Assembly: GCA_024638915.1 (NCBI GenBank)
Contig: JAHEJJ010000029.1
Span: 1,613-39,178, forward strand
From: Robiginitalea sp.
GTDB taxonomy: Bacteria; Bacteroidota; Bacteroidia; Flavobacteriales; Flavobacteriaceae
DNA: 37,566 nt
Direction: 5' to 3'
Position numbers and translations under genes: made by a program. Position 1 is the first letter of the stretch. Each line of letters begins with the position of its first letter. The notes under the pieces were generated by a model. It did no database searches. It worked only from the letters and a program-made list of their open reading frames with translations, and was not told where the DNA came from. Below are positions 23,387 through 32,865 of the stretch, piece by piece.

Positions 23387-25786
23387 TCACTTGCCCATAA
23401 TGTGAAGTTCGGTAAAGTTTTTATCGATCTCGATGGAATTATTTCCATTCAGCCCTGCTTCTTTCAGTGAGATCTTCTCATTATCTAATTCGATCTCCTT
23501 TATCTTGAACGACAAACCTATCAGATTGATCTTTATCTTATCATAATCCGTGATAAATGATCCGTCCTTGAACTGCTGTATGATCAATTCGTTTTTCTTT
23601 CCGTTGAGCTTAAAATTCCTGAGACTGTATATACCCTTTGTATAATCGAATCCCTCTTGTTCATCCTCGTACAAGGTAGAATTTTCCACTCCGTTTTTGT
23701 AATAGGCATCGAGCGTTAACTGGTCTATCTTTTTCTCGCCAACATATTGCTGTATTGGATATTTCGGTATAATTGCACCTTCTTTTATAAAGATCGGGAT
23801 CTTATCCAAATCGGCTACTACCCACTTTTCGGTACCGCCTTCCACCACTTCACCAGTCCAAAAGTTATGCCATTTTCCCCTGGGGATATACATACGCCTT
23901 CCTTTTGCATTGGGTTCCTGCACCGGGCACACCAAAATATGATCTCCAAAAATAAACTCGTCTGTTCTAAAATGGGTCTGATGGTCTTCCTGATCATAGT
24001 AGACCAGTGGTTTCAGCATTGGGATTCTGTCCCTGGAATACTTCCAGAACATGGTATAGAGATAGGGAAGCAGTTGATATCTGAGTTCGATAAACTTCCG
24101 AACGATGTCGGTAACCTCTGAATCGAAAGACCAGGGTTCCTGATCCCCGTGATCACCGCTGGAATGCACCCTGAAAAATGGATGGAAAACCCCCAACTGA
24201 ATCCATCGCGCAAATAATTCCCCACTGGGTTGCTCGGCAAAACCGCCGACATCAGATCCCACAAAAGACATCCCGCTAATGCACATCCGTTGTACCTGGA
24301 CATTGGCAATCCACAGATGTTCCCAGGTCGCGATATTATCACCAGTCCAGGTCGATGTGAATCGTTGCGCCCCGGCATAGGCGGCGCGGGTAATTACAAA
24401 TGGTCGTTTTGGAAATACGTGCTTTTTTACCCCTTCATAGGTGGCCCTTACCATCTGAGTACCGTAGATATTATGAGCTTTGCGATGGCTGCAGGGATGG
24501 CCATCATAGTCATGTCGGGTATCCAGTGGGGCGGTTTTTGATGGAACTTCCATTACCGCAGGCTCATTCATGTCGTTCCATACCGCATGAACACCAATTT
24601 CGGCCATCATTTCTTTGTATAATTCCGACCACCATTGTCGTACCTCCGGATTGGTAAAATCAGGAAAACTACATTCTCCTGGCCAAACTTTTCCACGCAT
24701 CAAAGGCCCATCACCTCGTTTACAGAAATAATCTTTTTCCAGGGCTTCTTTGTACACCCAATAGTCACGGTCTACCTTGATACCCGGATCGATCATCGCT
24801 ACGGTCTTAAATCCGTCTTCATACAAGTCATCAATCATAGCCTTCGGGTTGGGAAACTTGGTTTTATCCCAAGTAAAACATCGAAAACCATCCATATAGT
24901 CGATATCGAGATAAATCGCATCGCAAGGGATCTTTAGCTTCCTAAAAGTAGAAGCGATCTCTTTTACGCGACTTTCAGGAAAGTAGCTCCATTTAGACTG
25001 CTGAAATCCTAAAGCCCAGAGCGGTGGCATTTGGGGTGTACCTGTCAGATCGGTATAAGCGTCAACCACCTGCGACATTTCGGGTCCGTAGAAAAAGTAA
25101 TAATTCATCTCTCCACCATCGGCCCAATAACTGGTAACATTCCGTTTGTCATGAGAGAAATCAAAATGGGTCATAAAGGTATTGTCGAAGAATATCCCGT
25201 ACGCCACATCACTATGAAGACCTATATAAAATGGTATGGCTTTATAAAGCGGATCCTGATCTTTGACATAGGCATATGAATCTGTTACCCAATTGCTTAC
25301 CCTCTTACCCTTAAGGTTTAAGTGAGTGGCCTTATCGCCCATCCCATAAAAACTTTCAGACGGCTGTGTGATCTTGCTCATTTTAACGGAATTCCCGCCA
25401 TATTCATAGTTTTCCTCCCAATGAAAACCGAGTTCGTCTTCGCTAATTATGGTACCATCTAAGTCCGAAATCTGAACCCTTAAGGTCTTTTTATCAACCA
25501 AAACCCTGATCTTAGAGGTCTCCACCAGGTACTCTGTTTTGGTTTCAGAGGCCTCGAGCTTGTTATATCCTCTGCTCGCAAAAGGATCGATCGCATAGGA
25601 AAAATCGGGTTGAAAATTATAGTCGGTAGCGTATCTGAATCTAAGGGCACTATTTCTGAGCACCGTAAGTTCCAGGATCACACCATTGGAAGTGGTAAAA
25701 TAAAACTTGTCGTTATCTTGTTTGAAATCCACAATGGCATCCGGGTAAAGGTTGCCTTTGTATTCGAGTTCAGTATTGGTAATCAT
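23387..25786 (-). CDS. Glycoside hydrolase family 31 (alpha-glucosidase-type)
   Basis: A 799-residue GH31 enzyme from ATG at 25786 (MITNTELEYKGNLYPD). The nucleophile Asp is in WNDMNEPAV near residue 404 and the acid/base Asp in TWTGDNIATWEHL near 480; other signatures are GMGDKATHLNLKG, IDYMDGFRCFTWD and FVGSDVGGFAEQPSGELFARW. These match alpha-glucosidases, though specificity among GH31 (glucosidase, xylosidase, transglucosidase) cannot be settled from sequence. No signal peptide is seen, so it is probably cytoplasmic, releasing glucose from alpha-glucan or maltose made by the upstream glg genes. A longer TTG start at 25837 is possible but unlikely. 177 bases separate it from glgB. Confidence 0.93.
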   Translation of the reverse strand: MITNTELEYKGNLYPDAIVDFKQDNDKFYFTTSNGVILELTVLRNSALRFRYATDYNFQPDFSYAIDPFASRGYNKLEASETKTEYLVETSKIRVLVDKKTLRVQISDLDGTIISEDELGFHWEENYEYGGNSVKMSKITQPSESFYGMGDKATHLNLKGKRVSNWVTDSYAYVKDQDPLYKAIPFYIGLHSDVAYGIFFDNTFMTHFDFSHDKRNVTSYWADGGEMNYYFFYGPEMSQVVDAYTDLTGTPQMPPLWALGFQQSKWSYFPESRVKEIASTFRKLKIPCDAIYLDIDYMDGFRCFTWDKTKFPNPKAMIDDLYEDGFKTVAMIDPGIKVDRDYWVYKEALEKDYFCKRGDGPLMRGKVWPGECSFPDFTNPEVRQWWSELYKEMMAEIGVHAVWNDMNEPAVMEVPSKTAPLDTRHDYDGHPCSHRKAHNIYGTQMVRATYEGVKKHVFPKRPFVITRAAYAGAQRFTSTWTGDNIATWEHLWIANVQVQRMCISGMSFVGSDVGGFAEQPSGELFARWIQLGVFHPFFRVHSSGDHGDQEPWSFDSEVTDIVRKFIELRYQLLPYLYTMFWKYSRDRIPMLKPLVYYDQEDHQTHFRTDEFIFGDHILVCPVQEPNAKGRRMYIPRGKWHNFWTGEVVEGGTEKWVVADLDKIPIFIKEGAIIPKYPIQQYVGEKKIDQLTLDAYYKNGVENSTLYEDEQEGFDYTKGIYSLRNFKLNGKKNELIIQQFKDGSFITDYDKIKINLIGLSFKIKEIELDNEKISLKEAGLNGNNSIEIDKNFTELHIMGK

Positions 25787-25963
25787 GGTCGATTCATTTA
25801 AAGTTGTCAAAAGACAGCAGTCTGCCCGGATCCTCAAAGTTCCTCAATTGGATCAGGAAACCTAGGTGCCTGTTTTAAAGACACACAAAAGAAAGACATT
25901 AGGCGCTAAAATTAAAATACTAATGCAGCCAATTATAAACTACAACGATTGCGGATGTTTTAA

Positions 25964-27859
25964 TCATTTGAAAACCACCATTCCAAGGGGTGGAATCGTA
26001 ATCACCACCGAATACTTTTGTCCATGCCAGGTTTTTTTAGAGGGTTTCAGGGTAGCATTGTGCATTCCTGACCCGGCATACTCTTTAGCATCCGTATTAA
26101 AGATCTCTTTAAGTTGTTTGCTCCGCGGGACACCCATACGGTAATCCTTTCGGGGTACAGGTGTAAAATTACAGGCGATGATCAGGTCGTTCTTGGCATC
26201 ATGTCCTTTACGCATATAGGTAAGTACCGAATTTTCAGCATCCCCATAGTCAATCCACTGGAATCCTTCCGAACTAAACTGTTTTTCATAAAGCGCAGGA
26301 TGGGTTTTATAAAACTTGTTCAGGTCCCGTATCAGGTTTTGAACACCTGAGTGGTAGTCATATTCCAGTAAATGCCAGTCGAGACTATACTGGAAATTCC
26401 ACTCGGCCGATTGACCGAATTCACCACCCATGAAGAGTAAATTGGTTCCCGGGTGGGTGAACATATACCCGTAGAGCAATCTCAGGTTCGCAAAGCGCTG
26501 CCATTCATCACCTGGCATTTTATTTAGCATCGATTGCTTTCCATAGACCACCTCATCATGGGAAAAAGGCAGCATAAAATTCTCCGTAAAAGCATAGGTC
26601 ATACTGAATGTCAGATCGTTCTGATGATGTTTACGGTAGATCGGCTCTTTTTTAAAGTATTCGAGCGAATCGTGCATCCATCCCATCATCCACTTCATCC
26701 CAAAACCCAGTCCGCCGATATTCACCGGTTTGGATACCATGGAAAAGGAGGTAGATTCCTCAGCGATGGCCTGCACATCGGGAAAGCTACGGTAGACTTC
26801 CTCATTGAGCTCACGAATAAAGGAAATGGCTTCAAGGTTTTCGTTGTTCCCATAGATGTTGGGTTCCCATTCTCCTTCTTCACGCGAATAATCGAGATAT
26901 AGCATGGAGGCTACGGCGTCGACCCTCAATCCGTCTACATGGTATTGTTCAAGCCAAAAAAGCGCGTTACTGATCAGAAAAGCCCGGACTTCATTTCGTC
27001 CATAATTAAATATAAGGCTCTTCCAATCCGGATGGTAGCCTTTTCGCCTGTCTGGATTCTCATAAAGATTGGAGCCGTCAAAAAAGCCAAGGCCATGAGC
27101 ATCTTCAGGGAAATGTGAAGGGACCCAATCTAGGATCACGCCAATATCGTTTTTATGCAGCTGATCTACCAGTGCCTTGAATTCCTCGGGCTTTCCAAAA
27201 CGAGAAGTAGGAGCAAAATAACCGGTGAGCTGATACCCCCAGGAAGGATCAAAAGGGTACTCCATTACGGGCATAAATTCCACATGGGTAAAATTCATGT
27301 CCTTTACATATTTAACCAGATCATCCGCCAATTCTTTATAACTCAAAAATTCGTTGTCGTTCTTTCGCTTCCAGGAACCCAGATGTACTTCATAAACTGA
27401 AAAAGGCCTGTCCAAACTGTTCTTATCCGACCTACTTTTCATCCATTCCTTATCCTTCCATGAATATTTGGCATCCCAAACCACTGAGGCTGTATTCGGT
27501 GGGTGCTCACAATATCTTGCATAAGGGTCGGCCTTTTCAGTCTTGATATCGTGGTGATTGGAGTGAATCTTATATTTGTACAAGGCTCCTTTGGCAACTC
27601 CGGGAATAAACCCTTCCCAGATGCCGCTTTCATCCCAACGGACCATCAACTTATGTTCACCTTCCAGCCAGAAGTTGAAATCCCCGATAACGGAAACCGA
27701 TTTAGCAGTGGGAGCCCATACGGCAAAATAGGTCCCTTTCTGGCCTTCTACTTCTATCAGGTGCGATCCCAATTTATCGTATAGTCTATAGTGCTTTCCT
27801 GACTTGAATAAGCCGATATCGAAGTCCGTAAACAGACTATGCGGGATTACTTTGCCCAT
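25964..27859 (-). CDS. glgB: 1,4-alpha-glucan branching enzyme GlgB
   Basis: A 631-residue GH13 branching enzyme. An N-terminal CBM48-like domain (about 20-120, GTYFAVWAPTAKSVSVIGDF) precedes the catalytic barrel. Nucleophile Asp314 lies in DGLRVDAVASML, acid/base Glu367 in AIAEESTSFS, and the third acid in PFSHDEVVYGKQS. It introduces alpha-1,6 branches in glycogen-like glucans in the cytoplasm. ATG at 27859 is 11 bases after the maltokinase stop, within a glgE-mak-glgB run. It lacks the longest N-terminal extension seen in some proteobacterial GlgB proteins. Confidence 0.98.
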   Translation of the reverse strand: MGKVIPHSLFTDFDIGLFKSGKHYRLYDKLGSHLIEVEGQKGTYFAVWAPTAKSVSVIGDFNFWLEGEHKLMVRWDESGIWEGFIPGVAKGALYKYKIHSNHHDIKTEKADPYARYCEHPPNTASVVWDAKYSWKDKEWMKSRSDKNSLDRPFSVYEVHLGSWKRKNDNEFLSYKELADDLVKYVKDMNFTHVEFMPVMEYPFDPSWGYQLTGYFAPTSRFGKPEEFKALVDQLHKNDIGVILDWVPSHFPEDAHGLGFFDGSNLYENPDRRKGYHPDWKSLIFNYGRNEVRAFLISNALFWLEQYHVDGLRVDAVASMLYLDYSREEGEWEPNIYGNNENLEAISFIRELNEEVYRSFPDVQAIAEESTSFSMVSKPVNIGGLGFGMKWMMGWMHDSLEYFKKEPIYRKHHQNDLTFSMTYAFTENFMLPFSHDEVVYGKQSMLNKMPGDEWQRFANLRLLYGYMFTHPGTNLLFMGGEFGQSAEWNFQYSLDWHLLEYDYHSGVQNLIRDLNKFYKTHPALYEKQFSSEGFQWIDYGDAENSVLTYMRKGHDAKNDLIIACNFTPVPRKDYRMGVPRSKQLKEIFNTDAKEYAGSGMHNATLKPSKKTWHGQKYSVVITIPPLGMVVFK

Positions 27860-27870
27860 ATTTGATGGTA

Positions 27871-29511
27871 TTAATGGTTATCATTGATTATACTCATTAT
27901 GCCTTCCAGCGGGATTACGGCCCACCGTGGCCTTGAATTCATTTCGTATCCCAGTTCGTATACCGCTTTTTCAAGCATGCAGTATTTTAACAGAAAAATA
28001 CGTTCCTGCCGGTATCCTATATTGATATTGTTTTCTTTTATGAGTGTCTCATACGTACCGAGAAACACCCCGATAAAGTAGCGGTAAAGAACTTCACCAG
28101 CATGATACAGATCCTCCTGAGAATAGGGGTATTTTTCGCCCTTATTAAAAATTGTAGCATAAACAGCATAGTGAAAAGATCTGAAAATACCTGCGATATC
28201 TTTTAAAGGTGGTTGCTTCACCTTACGGTCGCGAATGGTACTTTCCGGTTCACCTTCAAAATCCAGAAGGAAAAAATCATCCTCCTTCACCAATACCTGA
28301 CCAAGATGGTAATCTCCGTGTACCCTGAGTCTTTCACCTTTTAACTTGGTCCAGTCGAACTTCACAAACCTTTTTCTTATTTCATTCTTGCGTGCCAAAA
28401 ATTCCTTAGCGAGATCCTGCGAAAGTCCTTCCAGCCGATGAAGATTATTCTCCACGGTGTTCAAGCGATTCTGGAACTGATATAATAGCCTGTTTTTAAG
28501 CCATACTTCGTAATCACCGTTGAAATGCTCGGGCGTAAAAGCGGTATCCTCAAATTCAGAGCCCAATGCAATATGCATTTCGGCGGTTCTCCTTGCCAGT
28601 ACCTGAAGTTTTAAAAAAATATTTAAACCGGCCCAATCTATGATCTCGGGTGGTACCGCACGTATATTCAGCCCTAAAAACAATTCGGTCTGTGGCAGGC
28701 GGTGAACGTCGATGGATTTGTACTCGAGGTTGCTGAAAATTTTATGAAGTTCATTAAGCATAAACTCCCAGGCGTCGCCCTGGTTGGGTACCAGTTGCTG
28801 CATCAGTGCTATGGTTATATTAGCATTCTCAGCATCTCTGATACTTAGGCTGCCCTGGTACGACGGAGTATTTTTGTACTCTTTGCGCTCCGATAGAAAG
28901 CGACTCATTTCATAATCAGGATTCTTATCCGCATAGATACGCCTGAAAAACTTGATCACGCAACGGTCGTTAATAATCACCGATGTATTGCTTTGTTCCA
29001 TCCCCATAAAACGCGAAGACTCGTACTGGGTTTCGGTAAAACTGACACTTTTATGATACTGTACACGGGTTGTATCGTTAGGCTCCGCGCTGAGTATACG
29101 CTCGAAGACCAATTTCCTAAAAGCTTCCAGATTGATGGCATCTATAATATAACCTTCCTGTCCTCTGATAGAGATCGGGAGTATGCGGTCCTTTTCGGCA
29201 AAGCTCTCATCCGATACAAAAGCAATAGGTATAAAATAGTGTTGATAGAATGCCTCCTCAAAATTCACCTCCAGCAAAAGTCCGTAGTATACCTCGCCTT
29301 TTTGCTGGATCCTAAAGTATTCCTGTAGCTCGATATACTTCAGTTTACTGGCCTTGCCCCCATACCACCTCTGTTTAAGTACATAATCCTCGAGTACGTC
29401 TGACAGAAATACTTCGGTAAATTTTTTATCCTCTAAAAGTTCCTCCCATGCCACATCGAATTTATAGGGTGGCTGCATCAGGTTTTCCTCTTTTTTATTA
29501 GCCATGATCAC
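27871..29511 (-). CDS. Maltokinase (Pep2/Mak-like)
   Basis: A 546-residue aminoglycoside-phosphotransferase-fold kinase. Motifs are the N-terminal RWYGGKASK, the Lys of VIKFFRRIYADKNPD, the catalytic loop RVHGDYHLGQVL (D as base), and the metal-binding LLDFEGEP. It phosphorylates maltose with ATP to maltose 1-phosphate, the donor for GlgE. The GTG at 29511 overlaps the glgE stop by four bases (GTGA); ATG at 29505 is an equally plausible start (MANKKEENL). No TreS domain is fused to it here, whereas many relatives carry treS next to or fused with this gene. Confidence 0.92.
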   Translation of the reverse strand: MIMANKKEENLMQPPYKFDVAWEELLEDKKFTEVFLSDVLEDYVLKQRWYGGKASKLKYIELQEYFRIQQKGEVYYGLLLEVNFEEAFYQHYFIPIAFVSDESFAEKDRILPISIRGQEGYIIDAINLEAFRKLVFERILSAEPNDTTRVQYHKSVSFTETQYESSRFMGMEQSNTSVIINDRCVIKFFRRIYADKNPDYEMSRFLSERKEYKNTPSYQGSLSIRDAENANITIALMQQLVPNQGDAWEFMLNELHKIFSNLEYKSIDVHRLPQTELFLGLNIRAVPPEIIDWAGLNIFLKLQVLARRTAEMHIALGSEFEDTAFTPEHFNGDYEVWLKNRLLYQFQNRLNTVENNLHRLEGLSQDLAKEFLARKNEIRKRFVKFDWTKLKGERLRVHGDYHLGQVLVKEDDFFLLDFEGEPESTIRDRKVKQPPLKDIAGIFRSFHYAVYATIFNKGEKYPYSQEDLYHAGEVLYRYFIGVFLGTYETLIKENNINIGYRQERIFLLKYCMLEKAVYELGYEMNSRPRWAVIPLEGIMSIINDNH

Positions 29512-31445
29512 AGATTAATTTGAAACAGGTGGAAGGGCAATGCCGGATGTAATTCGACATAATTCCATTCATCATACCAAAGGTAACCACTATCGGTAAC
29601 CAGGTCATGCATTGTCATTTCGTGTCCCTGGTGTATCCCCATTTCAGCAAGGGGTAATTGCACCATTCCCTGCTGGGAGTAATATGGATCGAGACTGATG
29701 ATCACCAATACCTGGTCGTCCCGACTATCATTCCATTTATAAAATGCCATTAAACGGTCGTTTTCTATATGACAGAATCTAATATTGTTGGTTTGCTGCA
29801 ACGCTGGATGATCTTTTCTGGCCTGATTGAGTTTCGTGATCACATGGGTTAGTTTATTCTCTTTCGACCAATCCCAGTTTCTGACCTCATATTTCTCGCA
29901 ATCCAAATATTCTTCCTTACCCGGTAAGGCCTCTGTCACCATATATTCAAATACAGGACCATAAATACCTATATTACCGCTAAGTGTGGCTGCAAGGGCA
30001 TAGCGTATTATATGCATGGCATCGTTAGAACCCTGAAGGTGATAAGGGTTGATATCCGGAGTATTAGGCCAAAAATTAGGACGATAATATTCCCTCATCT
30101 CAGACTGGGTCAGCTCTACCATATAGTCGATGATCTCGTGTTTGTGAACCCTCCAAGTAAAATAGGTGTAGGATTGAGAGAATCCCTGTTTGGCAAGTTG
30201 CTGCATCACACGTGGGCGCGAAAAAGCTTCAGCCAGGAATAATACGTCGGGGTGTTTCTTCTTGACCTCTGTGATCAGCCAGTTCCAGAAATAGTATGGT
30301 TTGGTATGTGGATTATCGACCCTGAAAATTTTCACCCCAAAACCGATCCAATGAAGCGTAACATCGAGCAATTCTTTCCACAATTCCTTGTAGGCAGGAG
30401 ATTCAAAATAGAAATTAACAATATCCTGATATTTTTTAGGCGGATTTTCTGCGTACTGCATAGTTCCGTCGGGTCTTTTCCTGAACCACTCAGGATTTGT
30501 ACTGATATAGGGGTGGTCTGGTGCGGCCTGAAAGGCCAGATCCAGTGCAATTTCCATACCCAGCTTATTGGCCTTCTTTACCAATCGCCCGAAATCCTCT
30601 TCAGTTCCAAGTTCAGGATGAATGGACTTATGGCCACCAAGGTGTGAACCGATGGCCCAGGGGACACCTGAATCACCTTCTTTGGCCTGAACAACATTAT
30701 TACGGCCCTTGCGGTTAACTTCTCCTATAGGATGAATGGGCGGGAAATAAATCGTGTCAAAGCCCATATCCATGATCCGTTCTAAAAGTCGTTCGCAGTC
30801 CTTAAAGGTACCATGCTTGTTTGGTTCGGGGGAAGATGACCTGGGAAAGAATTCGTACCAGGTGCTAAAACTCGCTTTCTTTCGATCCACATAAACGCTG
30901 AGTTCTTCGCTGAAATTTGAGAGAATTCGCTGGGGATACTTCAAGAATAAATGATGAAGCTTTTCAGAGACCGCCTCCTTTATCGCCGAATCATAGGTCT
31001 TTTCATTTCCAAAATCAGAAATCAGGCCCTCCACATAAGACTTTTCCGTCCCTTTAACCTTCTTAACGATATAATTTAGGTACTGAACACCATCCAGCAA
31101 TTCACTTTTAACGTGTTGCCCGTCTTTGATCTTTGCCTCGATACCATGTTGCCAGTTCAGGGCATGATCTACCCAGGCTGATATCCTGTAAAAGTAATAG
31201 CCCTGCTTTTCAACGGTAAAAGAGGCAGTATAAGCATCATTGACCAGAGGGGACATTCTTTGTGCTGAGAAATTTTTGTCCTTTTCGTGCTTGAATTGTA
31301 GTTCGGCCTGGATCACATCGTGTCCGTCTCCCAAAACATCTGTCTTTACCTCCACGGATTCTCCCACCACTCTTTTAATGAAAAAAGCGCCGCAGTGGAG
31401 CTGAGGCGTCATATTTTCAATCACAACACGTTGTTGCTTGAACAT
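29508..31445 (-). CDS. glgE: Alpha-1,4-glucan:maltose-1-phosphate maltosyltransferase GlgE
   Basis: A 645-residue GH13_3 enzyme that elongates alpha-1,4-glucan with maltosyl units from maltose 1-phosphate. By alignment in memory to the Streptomyces enzyme, the nucleophile is Asp377 (FRVDNPHTKP), the acid/base Glu406 (FLAEAFSRP), and the third acid near 464 (FWPNTPDINPY). The substrate-binding HLGGHKSIHPELGT region is also present. An N-terminal domain (about 1-110) of the immunoglobulin type precedes the barrel. ATG at 31445 begins the glgE-mak-glgB-GH31 run. Confidence 0.97.
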   Translation of the reverse strand: MFKQQRVVIENMTPQLHCGAFFIKRVVGESVEVKTDVLGDGHDVIQAELQFKHEKDKNFSAQRMSPLVNDAYTASFTVEKQGYYFYRISAWVDHALNWQHGIEAKIKDGQHVKSELLDGVQYLNYIVKKVKGTEKSYVEGLISDFGNEKTYDSAIKEAVSEKLHHLFLKYPQRILSNFSEELSVYVDRKKASFSTWYEFFPRSSSPEPNKHGTFKDCERLLERIMDMGFDTIYFPPIHPIGEVNRKGRNNVVQAKEGDSGVPWAIGSHLGGHKSIHPELGTEEDFGRLVKKANKLGMEIALDLAFQAAPDHPYISTNPEWFRKRPDGTMQYAENPPKKYQDIVNFYFESPAYKELWKELLDVTLHWIGFGVKIFRVDNPHTKPYYFWNWLITEVKKKHPDVLFLAEAFSRPRVMQQLAKQGFSQSYTYFTWRVHKHEIIDYMVELTQSEMREYYRPNFWPNTPDINPYHLQGSNDAMHIIRYALAATLSGNIGIYGPVFEYMVTEALPGKEEYLDCEKYEVRNWDWSKENKLTHVITKLNQARKDHPALQQTNNIRFCHIENDRLMAFYKWNDSRDDQVLVIISLDPYYSQQGMVQLPLAEMGIHQGHEMTMHDLVTDSGYLWYDEWNYVELHPALPFHLFQINL

Positions 31446-31538
31446 ATTTGCTATTTGCTTGTATTCGGTTAAAAATAGGAAATTATAGCTAATTCAAAAT
31501 TCAAGGTGCCACAAAAATTATAAGTCGCTATAAAAATC

Positions 31539-31586
31539 TTTTTTGGCCCGGATACATTTTTGGCCCGCTTTTTGATTTTTTGGCAG
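31539..31586. repeat. Direct repeats TTTTTGGCCCG upstream of glgE and the collagen-like gene
   Basis: TTTTTTGGCCCG (31539-31550) and TTTTTGGCCCG (31557-31567), 17 bases apart, plus a partial TTTTTTGGCAG ending at 31586. They lie in the divergent region between glgE (minus) and the lipoprotein gene (plus). They may be binding sites for a regulator; this is not established. Confidence 0.5.
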
Positions 31587-31600
31587 TATCTGTAGGTTTT
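31571..31600 (+). promoter_or_regulatory. Putative promoter of the collagen-like lipoprotein gene
   Basis: TTTG (31571-31574) is followed after 18 bases by TAGGTTTT (31593-31600), one mismatch from TAnnTTTG. This would give a leader of about 50 bases before the ATG at 31655. Confidence 0.3.
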
Positions 31601-31654
31601 AAAACTTAAAAAAGACGAAACCGCTAAACGAATCAGGAATTAAAATTTAGAGTT

Positions 31655-32218
31655 ATGAAAAATATTACATGGATTTTCAGTACGTTGATTTTGATATTTA
31701 TCACCGCCTGTGAAGGCCCTGTAGGCCCTCCGGGACCTCCTGGATTTGACGGATTTGACGGTGTAGACGGACAGGATGGGATCAATCTTCTCGGCCAGGT
31801 TATCGAAATAGAAGGAACTTTTGAAGCTGCGAATGACTATGCCTTGTTTTACGAATTCCCACAAACCATCGAGGTTTTCGAATCGGATGTTGTGTTGGTC
31901 TATATTTTATGGGACCAGACCGAAGATGCCGACGGTATTCCTGTTGATATCTGGAGACTACTTCCACAGACCCGCTTGCTCGATCAGGGAATTCTGCAAT
32001 ATAACTACGATCATACCTTCTTCGATGTTAGCATTTTTCTGGAATCGGACTTTGATCTGTCCACACTTGCACCCGCTGATACGGATAATCAAATCTTCAG
32101 GATTGCCGTGCTGCCAGCCGATTTTGTACAGGGTGCCAGAGTGAACCTGTCGAATATAGATGTTGTGATGGACATGCTCAATGTAAAAGAAAGCGATATT
32201 CAGCGTGTAACACTGTAA
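31655..32218 (+). CDS. Lipoprotein with short collagen-like segment
   Basis: A 187-residue predicted lipoprotein. The signal peptide is MKNITWIFSTLILIFITAC with a Cys about residue 19 followed immediately by eight collagen-like Gly-X-Y triplets (GPV GPP GPP GFD GFD GVD GQD GIN). The remaining 140 or so residues form a globular, acidic domain of unknown fold with strands such as VVLVYILWDQTEDADG and FRIAVLPADFV. Several Bacteroidota genomes have similar short collagen-like lipoproteins of unknown role. Outer-membrane anchoring is likely. It ends in a clear terminator at 32243-32277 and stands alone, divergent from glgE. Confidence 0.75.
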   Translation: MKNITWIFSTLILIFITACEGPVGPPGPPGFDGFDGVDGQDGINLLGQVIEIEGTFEAANDYALFYEFPQTIEVFESDVVLVYILWDQTEDADGIPVDIWRLLPQTRLLDQGILQYNYDHTFFDVSIFLESDFDLSTLAPADTDNQIFRIAVLPADFVQGARVNLSNIDVVMDMLNVKESDIQRVTL

Positions 32219-32242
32219 TAATTTTATTGAAATACTTGAACG

Positions 32243-32277
32243 AAGCCTGCGGAATATTAATCGCAGGCTTTATTTTT
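32243..32277 (+). terminator. Intrinsic terminator of the collagen-like gene
   Basis: AAGCCTGCG and CGCAGGCTT (32243-32251 and 32262-32270) form a nine-base-pair stem with a ten-base loop, followed by a T-rich run TATTTTT. Confidence 0.88.
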
Positions 32278-32349
32278 GTGTGATGATCTTTTTGTTGAAA
32301 GGAATCAACAGGATTTGCGTCAAAGGATTAGTAACTAAAGAGAATTGAT

Positions 32350-32847
32350 ATGAAAAAGATAATTCTGATACTGCTGTGCGTTAGTTTCGGATGCAGAGGG
32401 GTATCTCAGGAAAAAGAAAGCTCCACAACAGAAACAAGCGAAAAGCAGTCCTATAAGGTCGACAAAACAGATGCCCAATGGAAGGCCGAACTGAGTGATA
32501 TGGAATATTATGTACTTCGGAAGGCAGGTACTGAAACACCCGGATCGAGTGAACTTCTAAAAAATAAGGAAGAGGGCACCTATGTATGCGCGGGATGTGG
32601 TGCACCCCTTTTCAAAAGTGAGCATAAATTTGATTCAGGTACGGGCTGGCCCAGTTTTGACCGGGAAATCGAAGGTCGGGTCGCCTATGATGTTGATTAC
32701 AAAATAGGATATAAAAGGACTGAGGAGCACTGTGCCAACTGTGGGGGACATTTAGGACATGTTTTTGATGATGGCCCCCGTGCTACTACAGGCAAACGAC
32801 ACTGTATCAACGGTGCGGCCCTAAACTTTATCCCTGAGTCGAAATAA
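32350..32847 (+). CDS. msrB: Peptide-methionine (R)-S-oxide reductase, lipoprotein
   Basis: A 165-residue MsrB with an N-terminal signal peptide and lipobox (ILLCVSFGC, Cys at residue 15). The Zn site is the pair of CxxC motifs in YVCAGCGAPLF and HCANCGGHLG; the catalytic Cys is in KRHCINGAALNF. Substrate region is DSGTGWPSFDREI. It reduces methionine-R-sulfoxide in exported proteins, so the location is the periplasmic face or outer membrane. The ATG follows an A-rich leader. The DUF1572 gene begins directly after its stop. Confidence 0.95.
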   Translation: MKKIILILLCVSFGCRGVSQEKESSTTETSEKQSYKVDKTDAQWKAELSDMEYYVLRKAGTETPGSSELLKNKEEGTYVCAGCGAPLFKSEHKFDSGTGWPSFDREIEGRVAYDVDYKIGYKRTEEHCANCGGHLGHVFDDGPRATTGKRHCINGAALNFIPESK

Positions 32848-32865
32848 TTGCGTATTTCGGATCAT

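Noticed and set aside
27871-29511. TreS-maltokinase fusion
   Set aside because: The 546-residue protein has only the kinase fold with no GH13 motifs, so no TreS part is present.
32271-32278. TATTTTTG as a -7 box for msrB
   Set aside because: It coincides with the T run of the terminator at 32243-32277 and is 70 bases from the ATG, so it is more likely terminator sequence.
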